From Micromonospora sp. NBC_01796 (GTDB lineage: Bacteria > Actinomycetota > Actinomycetes > Mycobacteriales > Micromonosporaceae): a DNA stretch of 64,000 bases. The stretch spans positions 868,001-932,000 of the forward strand of contig NZ_CP109078.1 of NCBI RefSeq assembly GCF_035917455.1, given 5' to 3'. The notes under the pieces were generated by a model that saw nothing but the letters and a program-made list of their open reading frames with translations, did not search any database and was not told the origin of the DNA. Numbering within the stretch: position 1 is the stretch's first letter; each line of letters opens with the position of its first letter. A program made the translations under genes and the position numbers. Shown here piece after piece: positions 48,992 through 57,322 of the stretch.

Positions 48992-49855
48992 ATGTTGACC
49001 GCACTGTCTCGTTCGCGGCGCCGGTCGAACTGGCCGGTGACGATGATCACCGGAATTGCCGGCGCCCTGCTCGGTGGCATGCTCGTCGCGCCCGTGGCGG
49101 CCATGGCCGCCCCACTCGCCGGCCAGCCGGTGCAGGCCCCGGTCCCGCACTCGTCGGGCGCTCCGATCAGTGGCGAGGTGCCGAACCCGCTCACCGAGCT
49201 GCCGGCCAAGCCGTCCGTCGCCGGGCCGGTCGGTCCGGCCGACCGGGACCTGCTGGTCAAGGTGAAGCTGGCCGGGCTCTGGGAGATGCCGGCCAGCGAC
49301 ATGGCGGTGGCCAAGGGCGCCTCGGCGAAGGTCAAGGAGGTCGGCGGGAAGATCGGCCCGCAGCACATGACGTTGGACGACCTGGTGAACAAGGCGGCGG
49401 CGAAGCTGGGCGTGCCGCTGCCGACCGAGCCGACCCCCGAACAGAAGGGCTGGCTCGCCGAGATGCAGCGCGCCTCGGGCCCCCAGTTCGACCTGGTCTT
49501 CGTGGACCGGCTCCGGGCCGCCCACGGCAAGATCTTCCCGGCCATCGGCGCCGTCCGGGCCGGCACCCGCAACGAAGTGGTCCGTGAGCTCGCCGCACAG
49601 GCCAACGCGTTCGTACTGACCCATATCACGCTGCTGGAGAGCACCGGGTTGGTCGACTACGAATCCCTCCCGTTGCCTCCGGCGCCCGCCCCCGGGGCGG
49701 CTGCGGCGGCGGCAGTCGGCACCGGCTCGCTTCTCAGCGGCGTCGACACCCGCGCCGCCACCGGCGGCATCAACCCGACCGTCGTCTGGCTCGTGCTGCT
49801 GGCCGCGCTGATCGCCGGCGCCTACAGCATGGTCCGCCTGATCCGCCCTCGCTGA
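48992..49855 (+). CDS. DUF4142 exported membrane-anchored protein
   Basis: A 287-residue protein with a signal or anchor (VTMITGIAGALLGGMLVAPVAAMA), a DUF4142 ferritin-like helical domain (VGPADRDLLVKVKLAGLWEMPASDMAVAKG to LLESTGLVDY) and a C-terminal transmembrane helix (TVVWLVLLAALIAGAYSMV) with a short Arg-rich tail, a cell-wall/membrane anchoring layout. ATG 48992 follows GGGGAGGTGAG. DUF4142 proteins are linked to envelope and stress functions; activity unknown. A secreted hypothetical gene follows 30 bases downstream. Confidence 0.8.
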   Translation: MLTALSRSRRRSNWPVTMITGIAGALLGGMLVAPVAAMAAPLAGQPVQAPVPHSSGAPISGEVPNPLTELPAKPSVAGPVGPADRDLLVKVKLAGLWEMPASDMAVAKGASAKVKEVGGKIGPQHMTLDDLVNKAAAKLGVPLPTEPTPEQKGWLAEMQRASGPQFDLVFVDRLRAAHGKIFPAIGAVRAGTRNEVVRELAAQANAFVLTHITLLESTGLVDYESLPLPPAPAPGAAAAAAVGTGSLLSGVDTRAATGGINPTVVWLVLLAALIAGAYSMVRLIRPR

Positions 49856-49885
49856 TTCGACCCTCGAAGGAAGAGGTGGCTCCAC

Positions 49886-50902
49886 GTGTACGACACCCCC
49901 GCCCGCAACGCCCGGCAGAGCCGGTCGCCCCGCCCGCAACGCCGTACCCGGCTGATCGCCGTCATCGCCACCGTCGTCGTCTTCGGCGGCATCGTCGCGG
50001 TCACCCAGGTCTCGTCGGCGGGCACGAACTGGCGCGGTAGAGGCGCGCCATGCCCACCGGCGACCAGCGCGGCACAGCAGCCCCCGGCGAGCGCCTCCCC
50101 CGGCGCGAGCGCTCCGGCGGCGACGCTGAGCCCCGGTGCCGCCGCCCCGACGGGCAGCGCGCCGAACCCGGCGAACCCGGCCGCGGCGTACCACGACCAC
50201 GGTGCCATCCAGCACCCCGGCGACGGCCAGGAAGCACCGGTCGCCGGTGCGCAGAACCGCCAGCAGGACCGCAACCGGGGCCGCAACTGCACCCCCCGCC
50301 CCGGTACGACGAGCGCCGCTCCCCCGGTCGGCAACCCGGCCAACCCGGGTGCCCCGCTGGAGATCCTCGGCAACAGCTGCGAGGGGAGCCAGAAGCAGCC
50401 GCACGACGGCTTCCAGAACGGCGACCGGTGCGTCAGCACCGAGTTCGGTGAGGTCGCCACGGCCGAGGACAACCCGTCGCTGCTGATCACCAACGCACCC
50501 CGCCGGGTACGGGTGAACCAGTCGTTCACCATCCGGGTCAGCACCCGCAACCTGGTCCGGGACCGGTTCCTCGCGGCCGGTCAGGGCGGGTACTACAAGG
50601 AGAGCTCGTTCCTGAACGAGGACGGTCTGGTCCGGGGCCACTTCCACACCGCCTGCCGGATGCTGACCAGCGACCGGGCCGCCCCCGACCCGGCGCCGGT
50701 CCCCGCGTTCTTCGTGGCCACCGAGGACGGCAAGGGCGGCGCCCAGGCCGACGAGGTCACGGTGACCGTGCCCGGTCTGCCGGCCGCGGGCGAGGCACAG
50801 TGCGCCTCCTGGGCGGGCGACGGTTCGCACCGGGTACCGATGATGCAGCGGGCCAACCAGATCCCGGCCTTCGACGTGGTCCGGGTAACCGTCACCAGGT
50901 GA
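49886..50902 (+). CDS. Secreted hypothetical protein with Pro/Ala linker
   Basis: A 338-residue protein. An N-terminal membrane segment (RLIAVIATVVVFGGIVAVTQV) is followed by a long Pro/Ala/Ser spacer (about 55-150) and a C-terminal domain that starts NSCEGSQKQPHDGFQNGDRCVSTEFGEVATA and contains four Cys; HFHTACRML is notable. Similar two-gene sets with DUF4142 occur in Micromonospora and Streptomyces. The function is not known to me. GTG 49886 follows GGAAGAGG. A hairpin directly follows. Confidence 0.65.
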   Translation: MYDTPARNARQSRSPRPQRRTRLIAVIATVVVFGGIVAVTQVSSAGTNWRGRGAPCPPATSAAQQPPASASPGASAPAATLSPGAAAPTGSAPNPANPAAAYHDHGAIQHPGDGQEAPVAGAQNRQQDRNRGRNCTPRPGTTSAAPPVGNPANPGAPLEILGNSCEGSQKQPHDGFQNGDRCVSTEFGEVATAEDNPSLLITNAPRRVRVNQSFTIRVSTRNLVRDRFLAAGQGGYYKESSFLNEDGLVRGHFHTACRMLTSDRAAPDPAPVPAFFVATEDGKGGAQADEVTVTVPGLPAAGEAQCASWAGDGSHRVPMMQRANQIPAFDVVRVTVTR

Positions 50903-50910
50903 TCCGGCTC

Positions 50911-50936
50911 CCCCGGCGCCGATTCCGGCGCCGGGG
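50911..50936 (+). terminator. Terminator of the DUF4142/secreted-protein pair
   Basis: CCCCGGCGCCG (50911-50921) pairs perfectly with CGGCGCCGGGG (50926-50936), four-base loop, nine bases after the stop. Confidence 0.7.
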
Positions 50937-51094
50937 CGGAACTTCCCGGAGCAGGCACGGGCACACCGACGCAGGTCCCCTCCACCGCCGGTGTGTCACA
51001 GGTCCCCAACCATCCCCCACAGCTGGTCCGGCGACCATGCGGACGGACAGGAAGGACGGCCCCACCAGCCAGGACAGCTGACCTGCTCCGGGTA

Positions 51095-51136
51095 GGACAG
51101 GCACCGGGACGCGCACGGGCGTCCCGGTGCCTGTCC
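51095..51136. terminator. Perfect 18-bp hairpin before the glycosylase gene
   Basis: 51095-51112 pairs with 51119-51136 without mismatch around GCACGG. It lies 25 bases upstream of the glycosylase start and downstream of the previous gene's own terminator, so it is either a second terminator or a structured leader. The remainder of 50937-51160 holds no gene. Confidence 0.55.
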
Positions 51137-51160
51137 GTTGCGGTGTCCTAGAGTGGGCCG

Positions 51161-52081
51161 GTGACCGAGACCGGGCCGGCGGCGACGCGGACGATCCGTC
51201 CGCCCGACGGCTACGCGCTGGCCGCCTCGGTCGGACTGCTGGCAATGGGCGGACACGACCCCTGTGCCCGGTTCGCCGACGGGGCGTTCTGGTGGGCCAC
51301 CCGTACCCCGGCCGGGCCGGGGACGCTGGCGCTGCGGCGTACCGGTGGGGAGTTGCTGGCCACCGGCTACGGACCCGGCGCCGACTGGGTGGTGGAGCGG
51401 GCCGACGCGGTCGCCGGGCTCCGCGACGACCTCACCGGCTTCGCCGAACTCGCCGCCCGGCATCCGGTGGTGGCCGAACTCGCGCACGTGCACCGGGGGC
51501 TGCGGCTGCCCGCCACCGGGCAGGTCTTCCCCCGGCTGCTGCGCACGATCATGGAGCAGAAGGTCACCGGCAAGGAGGCGTACCGGGGTTACGCCGCCAC
51601 CGTCCGGCACTTCGGGACCCCGGCCCCCGGGCCGCTGGCGTCGCTCTGGGCACCACCGGACCCGGCCGACGTGGCGGCGGCGCCCTACTGGGTGTTCCAC
51701 CCGTTCGGGGTGGAACAACGGCGGGCCGACACGCTGCGCCGGGCCGCCGCGGTCGCGGACCGGCTGGAGCGGTGCGCGGACTCGGCCGAGGCGACCCGGC
51801 GGCTGACCGCCATCGCCGGCATCGGACCGTGGACCGCCGCCGAGGTCGTCCGGATCGGGTACGGCGACGCCGACGCGGTCAGCGTCGGTGATTACCACAT
51901 CCCGAACACGGTCGCCTGGGCGCTGGCCGGGCAGGCGCGGGCGGACGACGCCCGGATGCTCGAGTTGCTGGAGCCGTTCCGGGGACATCGCGGGCGGGTC
52001 TGCGTACTGCTGGCGGCTGCCGGCGTACACGCGCCGCGCTTCGGCCCCCGGACGCCGATCCGTTCCTTCGCCCGGTTCTGA
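51161..52081 (+). CDS. AlkA-type DNA-3-methyladenine glycosylase (HhH-GPD)
   Basis: A 306-residue HhH-GPD glycosylase. LLRTIMEQKVTGKEAYRGYAATVRHFG begins the domain, and the helix-hairpin-helix LTAIAGIGPWTAAEVVRIGYGDADAVSVGDYHIPN supplies the catalytic Asp (in VGDYH). The N-terminal 100 residues form an AlkA-like beta domain. It excises alkylated purines from DNA. GTG 51161 is the start. It is part of a stretch rich in repair genes (LigC, PolDom). Confidence 0.85.
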   Translation: MTETGPAATRTIRPPDGYALAASVGLLAMGGHDPCARFADGAFWWATRTPAGPGTLALRRTGGELLATGYGPGADWVVERADAVAGLRDDLTGFAELAARHPVVAELAHVHRGLRLPATGQVFPRLLRTIMEQKVTGKEAYRGYAATVRHFGTPAPGPLASLWAPPDPADVAAAPYWVFHPFGVEQRRADTLRRAAAVADRLERCADSAEATRRLTAIAGIGPWTAAEVVRIGYGDADAVSVGDYHIPNTVAWALAGQARADDARMLELLEPFRGHRGRVCVLLAAAGVHAPRFGPRTPIRSFARF

Positions 52082-52091
52082 GCGCTGCCCG

Positions 52092-52589
52092 CTAGCGGGT
52101 CAGGCGGCGCAGGGCGGCGGCGAGGTTCCGGGCGTACAGGTGCTGGAAGGCCACCCCGAACGGCCCGGCGGCGGTCATCAACCACCCGGCCGGACGGCTG
52201 AACGCGGTGACGCTAAACCAGACCTCGCCCCGGTCGTCCCGCTCGACCAGGAACGCCTCCTCGCCCCGGGCCGGATGGCCGGGCAGGGTGCCGTAGCCGA
52301 AGCCGGCCCGCGACGCGTCGGCCACCGCCCACACCACCCGGCAGGGCGCACGCAGCCGCAGCGGGCCGAGACCGAGACCGGCGACCACCGTGACGCCCTC
52401 GGCGGCGCGGGGTCCGGTCGCCTCGATCCTGACCCCGGCGGCCCGGTGCAGGCGCCAGTCGAGTACGGCTTCGCCGGCCGCCGCAAAGTCCACCCGGCCG
52501 ATCGAGGTGCGGTACCGCAGGTGCCGGTAACCCGGCGGAAGCTGGCCGGTACGGGTCGCGCCGACCTCGTCGTACGTCAGTGGATCCAC
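52092..52589 (-). CDS. DUF1990 family protein
   Basis: A 165-residue protein of DUF1990, marked by LTYDEVGATRTGQLPPGYRHL at the start, AAGEAVLDWRLHRAAGV, and GYGTLPGHPARGEEAFLVERDD followed by FSVTAFSRPAGW. The fold is START/SRPBCC-like. No biochemical function is established. GTG 52589 starts it. It converges on the glycosylase gene with 10 bases between stops. Confidence 0.8.
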   Translation of the reverse strand: MDPLTYDEVGATRTGQLPPGYRHLRYRTSIGRVDFAAAGEAVLDWRLHRAAGVRIEATGPRAAEGVTVVAGLGLGPLRLRAPCRVVWAVADASRAGFGYGTLPGHPARGEEAFLVERDDRGEVWFSVTAFSRPAGWLMTAAGPFGVAFQHLYARNLAAALRRLTR

Positions 52590-52661
52590 CCGGGCCGACC
52601 TCCCGCCGTCGCCATCCCGACCGGGTGCGACAGACCCGGGGTCGTCAACATCCGGTACGCC

Positions 52662-52874
52662 TCAGGCGGCCTCGCGGAGGTCCGCCAGGGTGAGCGGGGT
52701 ACGGGCCCGGAGCAGCCGGTCGAGCGCCTCGACGGTCGCCACCTCGCCCAGCACGTTCCGTCCCCCGCCGACCTCGGCCGGATAGCACCGGACCAGCCGG
52801 TACAGGTACCGCCCCTGAATCCGCTCGACACTCACCTGCCACCGCCCGCAGCAGGTGCAAACCCAACCTCGCAT
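52662..52874 (-). CDS. 70-residue zinc-ribbon-like protein
   Basis: A short protein beginning MRGWVCTCCGRWQVSVERIQG, with Cys6, Cys8 and Cys9 and a fourth at 30 (LVRCYPAEVG), a plausible small metal-binding fold. The second half is helical (TVEALDRLLRARTPLTLADLRE). It recurs in Micromonospora-type genomes as a hypothetical. ATG 52874 start. Function unknown. Confidence 0.65.
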   Translation of the reverse strand: MRGWVCTCCGRWQVSVERIQGRYLYRLVRCYPAEVGGGRNVLGEVATVEALDRLLRARTPLTLADLREAA

Positions 52875-52958
52875 CCGGCGAACATAGCTCTGACCTGCGA
52901 AAACGCCGACCCGAACCGGTCGGGTGGGGCCGGCGGGGCAGGCGTGACGGGGGTGACG

Positions 52959-53927
52959 TCACAGTCCCTCGATCCTCCGGTACAGCGCCCGCACGGAGAG
53001 CACCGCCGACCGGATCTCCTGCACCACCGCGTCCGTACGGGAGGGCGGCAGCCAGGGGCTGACGGCGGCATCCAGGCCCACCGTGTCGATCGAGCACCCG
53101 TGCCGGAGACCGAGCATGTGTACGGCGTCGCAGTGCTGGAACGGGACGAACAGGTCCGTGGTGACCAGCAACAACCGCTCCCCCTCGGCGGGCTCGGCCA
53201 TTTCCGCCCAGCCGAACAGGCTGTCCGCGGTGTTGGCGCGCTGACCGGGCCGCGACGACGCCACCGCCAGGGCGTGCACGGCCGGTTGCCGGTCGAGGTA
53301 CGAGCGCACCCACCACCCCTCGCCCAACTCGGTCTCCCCGGACCGTCGCCGGGTCGGCTCGCCCAGTGCGAAGGCCCGCCGCAGCCCCTCGTCGACCGCG
53401 TCGCCCTCGGTGGGGCAGTCGCGCAGACCGATCTCCCGGACGGCGTCCTCCTGGTCGACGAGCGGCCGGGTCCCGCCCAGTCCGGCGACGGTCCCGGTGA
53501 CGACCCCGGCCCGGAGCACGGAAGCGGCGAAGTCGGCGCGGGCCACGGAGGTGCGTACGCCGCCGCCGAGCACCAGCAGGTGGTCGTAGCTCCGGTGGGC
53601 GGGCGTCTGCCTGCCGGCGAGGCCGAGCGACGTCGCCGCCGCGCGGATCAGCTCGTCGACCTCCGGGGCGAAGTCCACCCGCCGGGCCTGGTGGCGTTCG
53701 CGTCCCTCGCGGAAGTTCCAGTGTTCGGCGGTGAACCGTTCCAGCTCGTCCAGGCGGGGGCCGAGCGGGCCCGGCAGGGGTGACGGGTGACCGAACGCGA
53801 CGAGCAGGGCGGACATCGCCGCCGAGCCGGTCCAGGCGTCGATCGTGTCGGCGATCCCGGCTCGGCGATCGGCACCCGGTTCGACGTTCGGCAGCGGCAC
53901 GACGGGAAAAACCGGGACGTCCGTCAT
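52959..53927 (-). CDS. Hypothetical protein coupled to the LigC-type ligase
   Basis: A 322-residue protein whose ATG overlaps the ligase stop by four bases (ATGA), so the two are translated together. It starts TDVPVFPVVPLPNVEPG and contains SYDHLLVLGGGVRTSVARADFAA, ERLLLVTTDLFVPFQHCDAVHMLGLRHGCSIDTVGLD and SAVLSVRALYRRIEG. It looks soluble and alpha/beta, with conserved-looking Asp/His residues near QHCDAVHM. I do not recognise the family. Coupling suggests a repair-related or accessory role, but this is inference only. Confidence 0.65.
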   Translation of the reverse strand: MTDVPVFPVVPLPNVEPGADRRAGIADTIDAWTGSAAMSALLVAFGHPSPLPGPLGPRLDELERFTAEHWNFREGRERHQARRVDFAPEVDELIRAAATSLGLAGRQTPAHRSYDHLLVLGGGVRTSVARADFAASVLRAGVVTGTVAGLGGTRPLVDQEDAVREIGLRDCPTEGDAVDEGLRRAFALGEPTRRRSGETELGEGWWVRSYLDRQPAVHALAVASSRPGQRANTADSLFGWAEMAEPAEGERLLLVTTDLFVPFQHCDAVHMLGLRHGCSIDTVGLDAAVSPWLPPSRTDAVVQEIRSAVLSVRALYRRIEGL

Positions 53928-54991
53928 CGGCTGGTCAGTACGTCGGCCAGGTTGAACCGGACCGCCCGTTCGAGCTGGGCGTACGTGCAGGTGTGCGGGT
54001 CGCGGTCCGGCCGCCAGCGCTCGAACTGGGTGGTGTGCCGGAACCGTACGCCCTCCATGTAGTCGTAGCGGACCTCGACGACCCGCTCGGGGCGCAGGGG
54101 CACGAAGGAGAGGTCCTTGCCGGCGTTCCACCGGCTCACCTCGTTCTTACGCGGGGTACGTTCGCCCTGCTCATGCGCGGCGTAGTTCCACGGGTGCCCG
54201 TCCATCGAGGTGACCAGGGGCTGCAACTCGACGAAGAGTTCCTCCCGTACGGCCATCGAGAACGCGCCGATCACCCCGACCGAGACGAGTACGTCACGCT
54301 CGTCGTAGAGGCCGAGCAGCAAGGAGCCGATCCGGTTGTCGGCGGACTTGTGCACCCGGTAGCCGGCGAGTACGCAGTCGGCGGTGCGCTTGTGCTTGAT
54401 CTTCGTCATGACCCGCTTGTCCGGCTGGTAGGCCAACCCGGGGTCCTTCGCGATCAACCCGTCGAGGCCGGCGCCCTCGAACTCCTCGAACCACCGGCGG
54501 GCGGTCGCCTCGTCCTCGGTGACCGGGGTGACGTGGATCGGTGGCTTCGCGTCGGCGAGACACCGCTCCAGCAGCTCGCGCCGCTGCGCGAACGACCGGT
54601 CGGTCAGGTCGTCGTCGCCGAGTGCCAGCAGGTCGAAGGCGACGAAGCTGGCCGGGGTCTGTTCCGCGAGCAGCTTCACCCGGCTGGCGGCGGGGTGGAT
54701 GCGCTGCTGCAACGCCTCGAAGTCGAGGGTGTTCCGGTCCGTGTCGGCGACGATGATCTCGCCGTCGATCACCGCCCGGTCCGGGAAGTTCGCCCGTACG
54801 GCCTCGACGATCTCGGGGAAGTAGCGGGTCATCGGCTTCTCGTTGCGGCTACCGATCTCCACCTCGTCGCCGTCGCGGAAGATGATGGATCGGAACCCGT
54901 CCCACTTCGGTTCGTAGAGCTGCCCGGCCGGGATGTCCCCGATCGGCTTGGCGAGCATGGGCGCGACGGGTGGCATCACCGGTAGATCCAT
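53924..54991 (-). CDS. ligC: ATP-dependent DNA ligase, LigC type
   Basis: A 355-residue ligase. The nucleotidyltransferase motif I is EPKWDG with the AMP-accepting Lys29; GSRNEKPMTRYFPEI, VIDGEIIV (motif III), EGLDGLIAKD-like GAGLDGLIAKD (motif IV) and MTKIKHKR (motif V) follow, and an OB-fold completes the C-terminus. Mycobacterial LigC enzymes work with a LigD-like polymerase in gap repair; a PolDom gene lies 3.4 kb away. ATG 54991 is preferred, 55000 is possible. No Ku gene is seen. Confidence 0.88.
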   Translation of the reverse strand: MDLPVMPPVAPMLAKPIGDIPAGQLYEPKWDGFRSIIFRDGDEVEIGSRNEKPMTRYFPEIVEAVRANFPDRAVIDGEIIVADTDRNTLDFEALQQRIHPAASRVKLLAEQTPASFVAFDLLALGDDDLTDRSFAQRRELLERCLADAKPPIHVTPVTEDEATARRWFEEFEGAGLDGLIAKDPGLAYQPDKRVMTKIKHKRTADCVLAGYRVHKSADNRIGSLLLGLYDERDVLVSVGVIGAFSMAVREELFVELQPLVTSMDGHPWNYAAHEQGERTPRKNEVSRWNAGKDLSFVPLRPERVVEVRYDYMEGVRFRHTTQFERWRPDRDPHTCTYAQLERAVRFNLADVLTSR

Positions 54992-55138
54992 GCGGCCCAT
55001 CGTCCCCGCTGGGGTGTGGGGATGTCCACGAAATCATCGGCGCGCCGGACAGGACCGCACGGGTGAGCACGGTGACCGGCGATCCGGTACGGAGACGACC
55101 GCGTAGCCTGGCCACTGAGCCGATCGGGAGGATCTCTG

Positions 55139-56758
55139 GTGACCAGCACGCCCCGTCCACCGCTGCGCCGCCGGATGACTCGACGGTGGCGGGTGCTCGC
55201 CACCGTCGTCGCCGCCTCCCTGGTGCTGAGCGGCTGCACGTTGCCGGTCTTCGCGCCGCGTACGGACAACGTCCCGGACCGTGCACCGGCCGGGCCGGTC
55301 GGCGCGGCGGCGAACTGGCAGCCGTGCCCGGAGACGCCGAAGGACCTCGTCGGCCGGTCCGCACCGGACATGCGCTACGACTGCGCCACGATCGCCGTAC
55401 CCCGGGACTGGCAGGCGGCCGGCGCCACGACGGGCGCCACCGCGACCCCCGGCGGGGCCGGGGCGACCTTCGACATCGCCCTGATCCGGGTCCGCTCGAC
55501 CAAACAGAAGGACCGGATCGGCTCGTTGCTGATCAATCCGGGCGGGCCGGGCGGCTCCGGCGTGGACACCGCCGTCTACCTCTCCTTCGGCTCCGCCTTC
55601 GGCGGCCTGCCCGACGACATCACCGAACGGTTCGACCTGGTCGGCTTCGACCCGCGCGGGGTGTCCCGGTCCAGCCCGGTCAAGTGCATCTCCGACGCCG
55701 ACCTGGACTCGAACTTCGGGTACGACCCCGACCCGCAGACCCAGGCCGAGTTCGACGCCTCGGTGGCGCTGTCCCAGCGGATCGGCGAGGAGTGCGGCGA
55801 CAAGTACGGCGACCAGCTCCGCCTCTACTCCACCGAGCAGGCGGCCCGGGACATGGACGCAATCCGGGCGGCCGTGGGCGACGAGAAGATGACCTACCTC
55901 GGGTACTCGTACGGGACCCTGCTCGGGGCGACGTACGCCCAGCTCTTCCCGCGCAACATCCGGGCACTCGTGCTGGACGGGGCGGTCGACCCGGAGCAGG
56001 ACGTGGTGGCCGGCTCGGAGAGCCAGGCCAAGGGGTTCGAGTTGGCGTTCACCAACTTCACCCAGTGGTGCGCCCGGACTCCGGCCCGGTGCCCGATCGC
56101 GCCGGACGCGCGCGGCGCCGTCACCGACGCGCTGGCCAAGGCCGACGTCTCCCCGGTACGCGGACGCAACGGCAGGACCGCGACCGGCGGCTGGGTGATG
56201 TACGCGGTGATCTCCTCCCTCTACACCGAGTCCGGTTGGGAGGAACTGGCCAAGGGCATCGACGAGTTGGCCGGCGGCGACCCGACCCAGGTGTTCGAGC
56301 TGGCCGACTCGTACGCCGAGCGCACCGCCGACGGCCACTACTCCAACCTGTTCGACGCGAACCTGGCGATCAACTGCGCGGACGAGGACAGCGTCCCCGA
56401 CCTGGCCCGGATCCGTGAACTCCAGTCGCAGTGGCGGACGAAGTACCCGCTGTTCGGGGCGCCGCTGGCGGTGGGCCTGCTGAGCTGCCTGTACTGGCCG
56501 GGGCAGCGGGACCCGTACCCGACCGGGGCGGCGACCGGGGCGCCGCCGATCCTGGTGGTCGGCACCACCGGCGACCCGGCCACCCCGTACGAGCAGACAC
56601 CGAAACTGGCCGGCATGCTCGGCGTCGGCAAGGTGCTGACGTGGGAGGGCGAGGGGCACACCGCGTACCCGCAGACGGCGTGCATCACCCGGGCGGTGGA
56701 CGCGTACCTGCTCGACCTCACCGTGCCGGCCGCCGGCCTGCGCTGCCCGCCCCGGTGA
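55139..56758 (+). CDS. Secreted tripeptidyl-aminopeptidase-like lipoprotein
   Basis: A 539-residue alpha/beta hydrolase of the SCO7095/TAP family (peptidase S33). The signal peptide ends LVLSGC, a lipobox. LINPGGPGGSG forms the oxyanion hole, GYSYGTLLG the nucleophile, VVGTTGDPATPYE the Asp and WEGEGHTAYPQ the His, with the TAP C-terminal domain over residues 430-535. It removes N-terminal tripeptides or similar from peptides outside the cell. GTG 55139 follows GGGAGGAT. Confidence 0.88.
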   Translation: MTSTPRPPLRRRMTRRWRVLATVVAASLVLSGCTLPVFAPRTDNVPDRAPAGPVGAAANWQPCPETPKDLVGRSAPDMRYDCATIAVPRDWQAAGATTGATATPGGAGATFDIALIRVRSTKQKDRIGSLLINPGGPGGSGVDTAVYLSFGSAFGGLPDDITERFDLVGFDPRGVSRSSPVKCISDADLDSNFGYDPDPQTQAEFDASVALSQRIGEECGDKYGDQLRLYSTEQAARDMDAIRAAVGDEKMTYLGYSYGTLLGATYAQLFPRNIRALVLDGAVDPEQDVVAGSESQAKGFELAFTNFTQWCARTPARCPIAPDARGAVTDALAKADVSPVRGRNGRTATGGWVMYAVISSLYTESGWEELAKGIDELAGGDPTQVFELADSYAERTADGHYSNLFDANLAINCADEDSVPDLARIRELQSQWRTKYPLFGAPLAVGLLSCLYWPGQRDPYPTGAATGAPPILVVGTTGDPATPYEQTPKLAGMLGVGKVLTWEGEGHTAYPQTACITRAVDAYLLDLTVPAAGLRCPPR

Positions 56759-56789
56759 CCGTACGACGCGCCGTGTCAGGCTGGCCGGT

Positions 56790-57248
56790 GTGACGCAGAC
56801 CAGTTTCCGGGCCGCCCGGCGAACCGACGTACCGGCGATCGTGGCACTGCTCGCCGACGACGAACTCGGCGCCACCCGGGAGATCGTCGGTGAGGGGACC
56901 GACGCCGCGTACTGGGCCGCGTTCGAGGCGATCGACGCGGACCCGCGCAACGTACTGGTCGTGGCCGACGAGGGCGGCGAGGTGGTCGGCACGTTGCAGC
57001 TCACCTTCATCCCGTCGCTCACCCGCGGCGGTGCCGAGCGCGCCGAGATCGAAGGCGTACGGGTACGCGCCGACCGCCGGGGCGACGGCCTCGGCCAACT
57101 CCTGATCGGCTGGGCGGTGGAGCAGGCCCGGGATCGGGGCTGCGGGCTGGTCCAACTGACCACGGACAAACAACGTACGGCGGCGCACCGGTTCTACGCC
57201 CGGCTGGGTTTCCGGGCCAGCCACGAGGGTTTGAAGCTCTCGCTGTAG
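56790..57248 (+). CDS. GNAT-family N-acetyltransferase
   Basis: A 152-residue GNAT. NVLVVADEGGEVVGTLQLTFIPSL, EIEGVRVRADRRGDGLGQLLIGWAVEQARDRG (acetyl-CoA loop RxxGxG) and RFYARLGFRASHEGLKL cover the whole fold. GTG 56790 start. It lies 31 bases after the peptidase stop and ends at a strong hairpin. Substrate unknown. Confidence 0.82.
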   Translation: MTQTSFRAARRTDVPAIVALLADDELGATREIVGEGTDAAYWAAFEAIDADPRNVLVVADEGGEVVGTLQLTFIPSLTRGGAERAEIEGVRVRADRRGDGLGQLLIGWAVEQARDRGCGLVQLTTDKQRTAAHRFYARLGFRASHEGLKLSL

Positions 57249-57249
57249 A

Positions 57250-57288
57250 CGCCGACGGCCCACCGCAGAACACGACGGGCCGTCGGCG
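57250..57288. terminator. Terminator between convergent genes
   Basis: A perfect 12-bp stem, 57250-57261 with 57277-57288, and a 15-base loop, between the GNAT stop and the minus-strand hypothetical gene. Confidence 0.7.
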
Positions 57289-57322
57289 CGCGGGGCGGAT
57301 CCGGCTACCCCGCGAGCGGTGG

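Noticed and set aside
55034-57169. 711-residue open frame on the minus strand
   Set aside because: It runs antisense to the TAP-like peptidase and GNAT genes and shows only Arg/Gly/Pro-rich low-complexity sequence.
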